Below are positions 1-5,903 of a stretch of DNA of 13,008 nt, one piece after another. Numbering within the stretch: the stretch's first letter is position 1; the number at the start of each line of letters is the position of its first letter. Both the position numbers and the translations under genes were made by a program. The notes under the pieces are model-generated. The model did not search any database, was not told the origin of the DNA, and was given only the letters and a program-made list of their open reading frames with translations. The DNA comes from an uncultured Blautia sp. (GTDB lineage Bacteria; Bacillota; Clostridia; Lachnospirales; Lachnospiraceae): assembly GCA_934402155.1 (NCBI GenBank), contig CAKRTP010000049.1, forward strand, positions 1-13,008, read 5' to 3'.

Positions 1-62
1 TGTCCCAGCTCATGTATCAAAATGATTGCACTGAAAATGACGATCGCAATCAGAATCTTCAA
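1..62 (-). CDS. rseP: RseP-type site-2 zinc metalloprotease, N-terminal fragment (runs off window)
   Basis: Only the first 20 codons and two bases of the next lie in the window. Translation from a TTG at 62-60 gives MKILIAIVIFSAIILIHELG, and the next two bases (CA) fit His. This is the first transmembrane helix with the HExxH zinc motif of the RseP/RasP (M50) family of intramembrane proteases, which cleave anti-sigma factors and leftover signal peptides. The TTG follows the dxr stop codon by one base, with a GGTGG purine stretch just upstream inside the end of dxr, so translation is probably coupled. dxr followed by rseP is the usual Firmicutes order. The family is clear from the motif, frame and position; the exact start codon is inferred because no ATG is available in frame. 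Confidence 0.85.
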   Translation of the reverse strand, partial: MKILIAIVIFSAIILIHELG

Positions 63-63
63 T

Positions 64-1206
64 TTACCACCTGCTTTCAATCCACTGATAAGTCTCGTTT
101 TCTACTGTCAGAATATCCTCAAGCTGCGGGCGCTCGATCTTAACATGTCTTTCCATAGCCTGCCCGATAATATCATAAATATCCAGAAATCTGATCTCAC
201 GATGCAGAAACTTCTTTACTGCAAGCTCATTGGCCGCGTTAAAGACCGTCGGCATTGAACCACCCTCTCTGGATGCCCGGATTGCCATCGGAAGTCCCAA
301 AAATGTCTCCATGTCCGGTTCTTCAAATGTGATCTGTCCAAGCTTCGCAAAATCAAGTCTGTCTCCGGAAAGATATCTTCTGTGAGGATAATACAGAGCA
401 TACTGGATGGGAAGGCGCATATCCGGTGTCCCAAGCTGTGCAATGATGCCGCCATCCTTAAATTCCACCATGGAATGGATCACACTCTGAGGCTGAACCA
501 CCACCTGAATATGATCCAGATCCACATCAAAAAGCCATTTTGCTTCCATAACCTCCAGCCCCTTATTCACCAGAGTCGCAGAGTCCACTGTGATCTTCTG
601 CCCCATCACCCAGTTCGGATGTTTCAGGGTATCTTCCAGAGTCACTTTCTCCAGATCTGCTCTGTTTTTCCCACGGAAAGGACCGCCTGACGCTGTGATC
701 AGCAGTTTATGTATTTCTTTTCTGTCTTCTCCGTTCAGAGACTGAAAGATCGCACTGTGTTCACTGTCCACCGGCAGTATCCTCACGCCATACTCTTTTG
801 CCATTGGCATGATCAGATGACCTGCTGTTACCAGTGTCTCTTTGTTTGCAAGTGCAATATCCTTACCTGCCCGGATTGCCTCGATCGTAGGGCGGATTCC
901 AAGCATTCCCACGATCGCAGTGACAAGAATCTCCGTCTCCGGCATTGCCGCAAGCTCCAGAAGTCCATCCATGCCGGACACTACTTTCGTATCTGTATCC
1001 TGAATCTTCTGTGCCAGATCTCTGGCTGCATTTTCATCCCATACAGCAACGAGTTTCGGAGAAAATTCTCTGACCTGCTCTTCCAGTTTCGCGATATTTC
1101 TGCCTGCACTGATACCCAAAACCTCAATATCCCCATTTGCACGCACAACGTCCAGTGTCTGTGTTCCGATAGAACCTGTTGAACCTAATATTGCAATTTT
1201 CTTCAT
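64..1206 (-). CDS. dxr: 1-deoxy-D-xylulose 5-phosphate reductoisomerase
   Basis: Converts 1-deoxy-D-xylulose 5-phosphate to 2-C-methyl-D-erythritol 4-phosphate with NADPH, the committed step of the cytosolic MEP isoprenoid pathway. The 380-residue product has family length. An N-terminal Rossmann motif GSTGSIG lies at 8-14, NKE at 121-123, the metal-binding D147-S-E149, SGGPFR at 173-178, and the catalytic-loop segment from H196 through N214, K215 and E218. All are intact. The ATG at 1206 is preceded by GGAGG about 12 bases away, a rather long spacing. It sits 30 bases after cdsA, and its TAA is one base before the rseP start, so it is an internal operon gene. Its product feeds the isoprenoid chain that uppS, two genes upstream, extends. 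Confidence 0.97.
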   Translation of the reverse strand: MKKIAILGSTGSIGTQTLDVVRANGDIEVLGISAGRNIAKLEEQVREFSPKLVAVWDENAARDLAQKIQDTDTKVVSGMDGLLELAAMPETEILVTAIVGMLGIRPTIEAIRAGKDIALANKETLVTAGHLIMPMAKEYGVRILPVDSEHSAIFQSLNGEDRKEIHKLLITASGGPFRGKNRADLEKVTLEDTLKHPNWVMGQKITVDSATLVNKGLEVMEAKWLFDVDLDHIQVVVQPQSVIHSMVEFKDGGIIAQLGTPDMRLPIQYALYYPHRRYLSGDRLDFAKLGQITFEEPDMETFLGLPMAIRASREGGSMPTVFNAANELAVKKFLHREIRFLDIYDIIGQAMERHVKIERPQLEDILTVENETYQWIESRW

Positions 1207-1236
1207 AAAAACAGCGTTCCTCCATTCATCTGAATT

Positions 1237-2031
1237 TTATAAACCAAGAATCATCTTTGCAAGATAAAAAATAATTGGTGAAGTAAAGATCACACTGTCA
1301 AAACGATCCAGAATACCACCATGACCCGGAATCAGTTTGCCGTAATCCTTAATTCCGCGGTTTCTCTTGATCGCAGACGCTGCCAGATCACCAACCATGG
1401 AGATCAGGGCACCCACCGCACAGATCACTGCATACTCTGCCATCGGTCCGTGGATCACTGCTGCATAAATTGCTCCAAGTGCCGCAGCACCGGCAACACC
1501 TCCTACAGCTCCCTCTATAGATTTCTTAGGACTTAATACAGGAGCCATCTTATGTTTGCCGATCAGCATTCCCACACAGTAAGCACAGGTATCACAGCCC
1601 CAGGAGCAGAAGAAGATCAGCCATACAAGAAATTTACCTCCCTCCAGATTTCTGGCAAGGTAAATAAAGGAAAGCATGACTGCCACATAAACGATTCCGA
1701 AGAACACAGACATCACCTGATCCGCCTCATACTTCGGATATGTAAATACATATACAAACATCAGAAGTACCAGACTCAGAAGAACTGCCATCATTCCATA
1801 TCTCTCAAAACCAAGAAGAAGAGACACATAATAAAGAACAGCTCCCAGATATCCTGTAAGTTCCAGAAAAGAGAATCCGTCCTTATGAATCCCCATCGCT
1901 TTGTAAAGTTCCTGCATTCCCAGAAGCGAGACACAGAGCAGTGTTATAAAAAGCACATATCCTCCGCTTATGATCGTCAGAAGTGCTGCAAGCACCAGAA
2001 AAATCCCACTGATCAGTCGTGTCTTAAACAT
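1237..2031 (-). CDS. cdsA: phosphatidate cytidylyltransferase (CDP-diglyceride synthase)
   Basis: Makes CDP-diacylglycerol from phosphatidate and CTP, the branch point for membrane phospholipids. The 264-residue protein is almost entirely hydrophobic, with about seven or eight predicted membrane segments. It carries the conserved WGCDTCAY-type stretch near residue 144 and the family signature near 219-245, which reads S-A-I-K-R followed by K-D-Y and H-G-G-I-L-D-R-F-D. The ATG at 2031 lies two bases after the uppS stop, and its ribosome site AAGGAGG is inside the last codons of uppS, which points to translational coupling. uppS followed by cdsA is a standard bacterial pair. Nothing is odd about length or motifs. 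Confidence 0.97.
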   Translation of the reverse strand: MFKTRLISGIFLVLAALLTIISGGYVLFITLLCVSLLGMQELYKAMGIHKDGFSFLELTGYLGAVLYYVSLLLGFERYGMMAVLLSLVLLMFVYVFTYPKYEADQVMSVFFGIVYVAVMLSFIYLARNLEGGKFLVWLIFFCSWGCDTCAYCVGMLIGKHKMAPVLSPKKSIEGAVGGVAGAAALGAIYAAVIHGPMAEYAVICAVGALISMVGDLAASAIKRNRGIKDYGKLIPGHGGILDRFDSVIFTSPIIFYLAKMILGL

Positions 2032-2033
2032 GT

Positions 2034-2744
2034 CTACTGCTCCTCCTTGACTCCGCCATATCTGCGGTCTCTTGCATTATATTTCTCAATTGCTTCGATC
2101 AGTTCTGCCTTGTGGAAATCCGGCCACGGAACATCTGTAAAATAAAACTCCGTGTACGCAAGCTGCCACATAAGAAAATTAGACAATCTCTGCTCTCCGC
2201 TGGTACGAATCAGAAGATCCGGATCCGGCACCCCGGCAGTATCCAGATAATTTTCAAAACAGGATTCATCGATTGCATCAGGTGACACCTTACCATCAGC
2301 CACATCCTGAGCCAGTTTTCGGACTCCTCGTACAATCTCGTCACGACTGCCGTAGTTCAATGCGATCTGAAAATAAAGTTCATCATAATCCTTGGAAAAA
2401 TCTTCCAGCTGCCGGATTTTCTCCTGAATATCCGGTGCAAATGCTGTCGGATCTCCGATTATCTTGACACGCATATGATTTTTTTCAGCACTTTTCATGC
2501 ATTTCTTAAGATAACTCCGAAAAAGCTTCATAAGGCCTTCTACTTCTTCTCTGGATCGTTTCCAGTTCTCAGTTGAGAAAGCATAGACTGTCAGGTATTT
2601 TACCCCAAGATCCTTAATATCATCACAGATTGTCTCCAGATTTGCACATCCTTTGATATGTCCGTATCCTCTCGGCATCCCCTTCGCCTTTGCCCATCTG
2701 CCATTGCCGTCAAGGATAATGGCAATATGATTTGGTACTTTCAT
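2034..2744 (-). CDS. uppS: undecaprenyl diphosphate synthase (cis-prenyltransferase)
   Basis: Adds isopentenyl diphosphate units in cis to farnesyl diphosphate, giving the C55 lipid carrier used for peptidoglycan and teichoic acid synthesis. The 236-residue protein has the expected motifs: D12-G-N-G-R-W at the pyrophosphate site, GH at 28-29, FSTENW at 56-61, and RTSGEQRLSNF at 180-190 followed by a conserved W and a YFTDVPWPDF segment. Start ATG at 2744 has AGAGGAG about seven bases upstream. The 96-base gap to frr contains a hairpin (2794-2814). It is cytosolic and membrane-associated, and takes its precursor from the MEP pathway that includes dxr in the same operon. Confidence 0.97.
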   Translation of the reverse strand: MKVPNHIAIILDGNGRWAKAKGMPRGYGHIKGCANLETICDDIKDLGVKYLTVYAFSTENWKRSREEVEGLMKLFRSYLKKCMKSAEKNHMRVKIIGDPTAFAPDIQEKIRQLEDFSKDYDELYFQIALNYGSRDEIVRGVRKLAQDVADGKVSPDAIDESCFENYLDTAGVPDPDLLIRTSGEQRLSNFLMWQLAYTEFYFTDVPWPDFHKAELIEAIEKYNARDRRYGGVKEEQ

Positions 2745-2793
2745 AAGATTCTCCTCTTATTCTCTGGTAAATTAATTCTTTATTCAACAGAAA

Positions 2794-2814
2794 GAGAGCC
2801 TGTTTCCGGCTCTC
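2794..2814 (-). other. hairpin between frr and uppS, possible weak terminator or processing site
   Basis: GAGAGCC at 2794-2800 pairs with GGCTCTC at 2808-2814 around a seven-base loop, a 7-bp perfect GC-rich stem. On the minus strand the stem is followed by TTTCTGTT, a broken T-run, so full termination is doubtful. It starts about 26 bases after the frr stop. It may protect the 3' end of an upstream mRNA segment or reduce uppS expression relative to frr. That role is inference. Confidence 0.5.
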
Positions 2815-2840
2815 CCTCTCCTTCTCATCCCTGGTCAGAA

Positions 2841-3392
2841 TTATACTGTCAGGATTTCTTTTGCTTTGACATCTACTGCTGCATCAATCTTCTTTACAAA
2901 TGTATCTGTCAGTTTCTGTACTGCTTCTTCAAGATCTTTGATCTCATCCTCGGAAACATCCTGCTTTGCAAGTTTCTTGAATGCATCATTTGCATCACGA
3001 CGAACATTACGAACTGCAACCTTGGCTGCCTCGCCTTTTTTCTTAACATCCTTCACCAGTTCCTTACGACGTTCCTCTGTAAGTTCCGGCAGTACCAGAC
3101 GGATCAGTTTACCATCATTATTTGGATTCAGTCCAAGATCAGAGGTAAGGATTGCTTTTTCAATTCCTTTGATCAGACTTGTTTCCCATGGCTGGATCTG
3201 GATCATACGTGCTTCCGGCACTGTGATGTTTGCCACCTGCTGAAGCGGTGTCGGGCTTCCATAATAGTCTACGGTGATCTTGTCAAGAATATGAGGATTT
3301 GCACGTCCTGCACGGATCGTTGCCAGTTCTTCCTCGAATCCTTTGAGTGTCTTTGTCATTTTCTGCTCATATTTCTGAACTCTTTCATCCAT
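2841..3392 (-). CDS. frr: ribosome recycling factor
   Basis: Splits the post-termination ribosome together with EF-G. The 183-residue length is typical for the family. The sequence carries the N-terminal helix, the IRAGRANP segment at about 26-33 (conserved IRxGRA motif), the [14 protein letters not shown] segment of the beta-rich domain, and the long basic C-terminal helices with [15 protein letters not shown]. Start ATG at 3392 has GGGAG about nine bases upstream. It lies 106 bases downstream of pyrH, a gap that holds a long hairpin element (3425-3470). pyrH followed by frr is one of the most conserved bacterial gene pairs. Confidence 0.98.
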   Translation of the reverse strand: MDERVQKYEQKMTKTLKGFEEELATIRAGRANPHILDKITVDYYGSPTPLQQVANITVPEARMIQIQPWETSLIKGIEKAILTSDLGLNPNNDGKLIRLVLPELTEERRKELVKDVKKKGEAAKVAVRNVRRDANDAFKKLAKQDVSEDEIKDLEEAVQKLTDTFVKKIDAAVDVKAKEILTV

Positions 3393-3424
3393 TTGTCAAA
3401 TCTCCCTATTCTGAGTTATTTTAT

Positions 3425-3470
3425 GTAACTGTTCAGTTCTGCCGCGGGATACCGCCTGCCAGACAGTTAC
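3425..3470 (-). repeat. intercistronic palindromic element between pyrH and frr
   Basis: GTAACTGT at 3425-3432 is the exact reverse complement of ACAGTTAC at 3463-3470, giving an 8-bp outer stem. A second inner GCGG/CCGC stem caps it. No T-run follows on either strand, so it is not a standard intrinsic terminator. It shares its arm sequence and inner blocks (AACTGTTC at one end, TGCCAG and AGTTAC at the other) with the hairpin in the lipoprotein leader at 5252-5280, which suggests a repeated palindromic unit of this genome. Confidence 0.6.
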
Positions 3471-3498
3471 TCGTTTATACTACTTGGCAGACAGTTTC

Positions 3499-4194
3499 TT
3501 ATACCGTTACCTTAGTACCGTTGAATTTACCGTGAACTGTATTTACAATACTGTTCTCCTCCTCAAGTCCAAAAACAAGCATCGGCATTTTCTGCTCCAG
3601 ACACATGATGGAGGCAGTAAGATCCATAGCTGCAAGTTTCTTATCTACGACTTCCTGAATACTGATCTCATCATATTTCACAGCATTCGGATTAACCTTC
3701 GGATCACTGTCATAGATTCCGTCTACTGCCTTGGCAAGAAGGATCGCTTCCGCCTCGATCTCAACAGCACGAAGTACAGTTGCTGTATCTGTAGAGAAAT
3801 ACGGATGTCCTGTACCACCTGCAAAGAACAGAACTTTACCCTGTGCAAATCCTTCCTCTACTGCATCTTTGGAATAAAGACTGGTAAACGCACCGCATAC
3901 AAACGGTGTAAAGATCTCTGTATGAAGTCCAAGATATCTGCAGATATCAGATACATAGATGCAGTTCATAACTGTAGCCAGCATACCGATCTGGTCTGCT
4001 TTATTACGGTCGATCGTCTCACTGGTACGTCCTCTCCAGAAGTTTCCTCCTCCGATCACGATACCAACCTGAGTACCCTCCTCTACGATCGTACGGATCT
4101 GCTTTGCCACAGCAATAACGGTAGCTTCGTCAAATCCCTTCTTCTCTGCTCCTGCCAGAGCCTCTCCGCTTAATTTTAATAAAATTCTCTTCAT
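3499..4194 (-). CDS. pyrH: uridylate kinase (UMP kinase)
   Basis: Phosphorylates UMP to UDP with ATP, a cytosolic step of pyrimidine nucleotide synthesis; the bacterial enzyme is a hexamer of the amino-acid-kinase fold. The 231 residues carry KLSGE at 7-11, GGGNFWRG at 48-55, DRNKADQIGMLAT at 62-74, GGTGHPYFSTDT at 126-137, DGIYDSDP at 158-165 and MDLTA at 190-194, so all substrate and ATP sites are present. Start ATG at 4194 has a strong GGAGGAAAGG site. It lies 42 bases after the lipoprotein gene and seems to depend on the promoter upstream of that gene, because no promoter is visible in the short gap. rpsB and tsf, the usual upstream neighbours, are absent here. Confidence 0.98.
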   Translation of the reverse strand: MKRILLKLSGEALAGAEKKGFDEATVIAVAKQIRTIVEEGTQVGIVIGGGNFWRGRTSETIDRNKADQIGMLATVMNCIYVSDICRYLGLHTEIFTPFVCGAFTSLYSKDAVEEGFAQGKVLFFAGGTGHPYFSTDTATVLRAVEIEAEAILLAKAVDGIYDSDPKVNPNAVKYDEISIQEVVDKKLAAMDLTASIMCLEQKMPMLVFGLEEENSIVNTVHGKFNGTKVTV

Positions 4195-4214
4195 ATTTGT
4201 TTATCCTTTCCTCC

Positions 4215-4228
4215 GATGCATCTGCATC
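4215..4228 (-). other. small hairpin directly upstream of the pyrH ribosome site
   Basis: GATGC at 4215-4219 pairs with GCATC at 4224-4228 around a four-base loop. On the minus strand its 3' arm abuts the GGAGG of pyrH. It could modulate pyrH translation or mark the boundary after the lipoprotein gene. The stem is only 5 bp, so chance is possible. Confidence 0.3.
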
Positions 4229-4236
4229 AGTATTCT

Positions 4237-5193
4237 TTACCATACACCTGTAACAACTTCTGTACCGTCATCCTTTACAGCCGTTGAAACGGTAAAATTA
4301 TTATAATAATAATAACCGCTGGTGCCGTTTTCCGGATCTTCATCATATTCTGAAGAATCAGAATCACCGATCGCCGAGATCAGATCATCCAGAGATCTTC
4401 CGATATAACTCTCTGCTGTCTGGATCGTAGAATCTGTCGGATTTGTATTATCACCATCACCACCATCGCCAGGATCCGGTGCCTGAGTCGGTTCCGGATC
4501 GTCATCATCCGGTACCTGGGTCGGCTCTGCATCCTCTGCCGGTGTAGGTGTCGGTGTCGTATCCTCGTCGCTGTCTGTATCCAGTCCAAGTCTCTTCTTG
4601 ACATCCTTCAGAGTGGAGACTTCCTTTGTGCCATTTGTTGTAAAATAAGTTGCATACGGAATCGCATCCTCACCCTTGCCGTCCATACGCAGAGTGATCT
4701 GCTTCATGGAAGGCAGCGGAAGGCTTCTGAAGAAACATTCATTTGCATCCTGATCCGTATATGTGATACGAATATCATAAGTAGTTTTTGAAGAAGTCGG
4801 CTTCTCATAGTAGTAGATCGCATTCTCACCGTTTTTCAGTGTGAACATGCCATTTACAAGATCATCACCCCATTCATCTGTGCTGCTGCTTTCATCCTCG
4901 TCATCAGAAGCATCAGACGGTGTCTCTCTGATATAAATAGCCGCAATTTCGGAGCCTGTACGATTTACGATAGCGACCCTTGATGCTGTCGCTGTCTTCT
5001 CACCGATCACATTCTTCTCCTTTGCTTCTTCCATATTTACAAGTTCTACCGTAACTGTAGGCGTCGCCTGAGGAGTTTCTGTAGGCGTTACCTGGACTGG
5101 TGTCTCTTCCGGTGTATTCTTCTTGCCACAGCCTGATGCAACTATTGTCAGTGCAGCAAGCCCTGCAATGGCCAAATAACGTTTTCTGAACAT
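4237..5193 (-). CDS. secreted lipoprotein of unknown function with Thr/Pro/Asp-rich linker
   Basis: A 318-residue predicted lipoprotein that I cannot name. It starts with a basic n-region (MFRKR), a hydrophobic core and the lipobox ASGC with Cys22, so it should be lipid-anchored on the outer face of the membrane. Residues 24-50 are a Thr/Pro-rich tether. Residues about 50-200 look like a globular beta-rich domain interrupted by an acidic stretch near 93-111. Residues 205-257 form a TPTPTP/PEPTQAPD low-complexity linker. Residues 258-318 form a small C-terminal domain starting ESYIGRSLDDLISAIG and ending at TGVW. ATG at 5193 has an ACAGGAGGG site. It has its own strong promoter (5291-5318) and is the first gene of the pyrH operon. 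A lipoprotein in this place is unusual. Its role could be envelope-related, but nothing in the sequence proves that. Confidence 0.88.
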   Translation of the reverse strand: MFRKRYLAIAGLAALTIVASGCGKKNTPEETPVQVTPTETPQATPTVTVELVNMEEAKEKNVIGEKTATASRVAIVNRTGSEIAAIYIRETPSDASDDEDESSSTDEWGDDLVNGMFTLKNGENAIYYYEKPTSSKTTYDIRITYTDQDANECFFRSLPLPSMKQITLRMDGKGEDAIPYATYFTTNGTKEVSTLKDVKKRLGLDTDSDEDTTPTPTPAEDAEPTQVPDDDDPEPTQAPDPGDGGDGDNTNPTDSTIQTAESYIGRSLDDLISAIGDSDSSEYDEDPENGTSGYYYYNNFTVSTAVKDDGTEVVTGVW

Positions 5194-5251
5194 ATTATTC
5201 CCTCCTGTTTCCTATTACGTATTAGTCCTGTGATGTCATTATTCAATACAA

Positions 5252-5280
5252 GGCAACTGTTCGGTATGCTGCCAGTTACC
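5252..5280 (-). other. hairpin at the very 5' end of the lipoprotein-pyrH mRNA
   Basis: GGCAACTG at 5252-5259 pairs with CAGTTACC at 5273-5280 (8 bp including one G-U pair in the minus-strand RNA) around a 13-base loop. With the predicted start near 5284 the stem begins only about four bases from the mRNA 5' end. A 5'-terminal stem of this kind may stabilise the transcript against 5'-end-dependent decay. It resembles the element at 3425-3470. Confidence 0.55.
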
Positions 5281-5290
5281 ATTTAACTTA

Positions 5291-5318
5291 ATTATACAGA
5301 GTCTCCGATTCTTGTCAA
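5291..5318 (-). promoter_or_regulatory. vegetative sigma-A type promoter for the lipoprotein-pyrH-frr-uppS-cdsA-dxr operon
   Basis: On the minus strand the -35 is TTGACA (5318-5313) and the -10 is TATAAT (5296-5291), both perfect consensus, with a 16-base spacer. The start is expected near 5284, giving a leader of about 90 nt to the lipoprotein ATG at 5193. No other convincing promoter is visible in the downstream gaps, so this may drive the whole operon. Confidence 0.85.
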
Positions 5319-5347
5319 CCAAATGTCCCAAAATTCATACAATTTTT

Positions 5348-5421
5348 AATCTCAGGCAAAGAGACTCCTCTCCTGCAATCAGTGAATAACAACAAATCTC
5401 GCATGTATTCGACCTGAGATT
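5348..5421 (-). other. inverted repeats with alternative pairings at the smpB 3' end
   Basis: AATCTCAGG at 5348-5356 is the exact reverse complement of CCTGAGATT at 5413-5421, with 56 bases between them. The smpB-proximal arm contains part of the smpB stop codon. A further AATCTC at 5395-5400 can also pair with that same arm, so a short hairpin and a long-range stem exclude each other. The distal arm is followed on the minus strand by AAAAATTGT, not a T-run. It may be a 3'-end structure of the smpB mRNA. Function is not established. Confidence 0.5.
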
Positions 5422-5887
5422 ACAGGTTTTTGACTTTGAATTCTCTCTCTGCCTCTCTTCGCTGATCTTTTTTGGCAATATCCTGTCTCTTATCATACAG
5501 TTTCTTGCCTCGTGCCACTCCGATCTCAACTTTTACAAGGCTGCCCTTGAAATATACTTTCAGAGGGACCAGCGTAAGTCCTTTCTCCTGAAGCTTTCCC
5601 TCGATTTTATTGATCTCATATCTGTGCAGAAGAAGCTTCCTGACACGCAGAGGATCCTTGTTAAAAATATTTCCCTTTTCATAAGGACTGATATGCATAC
5701 CATAAATGTATACTTCACCTTTTTCCACACGGATAAAAGATTCCTTGATACTACATTTTCCCATACGGAGAGATTTCACTTCCGTTCCCGCCAGGGAAAT
5801 ACCTGCCTCATAGGTATCCTCTATAAAGTAATCATGAAAGGCTTTTTTGTTGTTGGCAATCAGTTTGATCCCTGTTGTTTTCGCCAT
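5420..5887 (-). CDS. smpB: tmRNA-binding protein SmpB
   Basis: Binds tmRNA and delivers it to stalled ribosomes for trans-translation in the cytosol. The product is 155 residues, family length. It has the OB-fold segment with AGTEVKSLR near 33-41, the conserved SFIR and [13 protein letters not shown] segments, and the basic tail with [22 protein letters not shown]. The ATG at 5887 was chosen because AAGGAGG lies ten bases upstream and the encoded [20 protein letters not shown] matches the usual start. A TTG at 5914 would add nine residues, overlap the end of rnr and lack a ribosome site. It lies 16 bases after rnr. The tmRNA gene often found next to smpB is not in this window. Confidence 0.97.
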   Translation of the reverse strand: MAKTTGIKLIANNKKAFHDYFIEDTYEAGISLAGTEVKSLRMGKCSIKESFIRVEKGEVYIYGMHISPYEKGNIFNKDPLRVRKLLLHRYEINKIEGKLQEKGLTLVPLKVYFKGSLVKVEIGVARGKKLYDKRQDIAKKDQRREAEREFKVKNL

Positions 5888-5903
5888 AAAATTCCTGCCT
5901 CCT

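Noticed and set aside
382..1182. Plus-strand open frames over dxr, and similar ones over cdsA, uppS, pyrH, rnr and eno
   Set aside because: They are antisense to intact, motif-rich genes, and lack ribosome sites and recognisable protein features.
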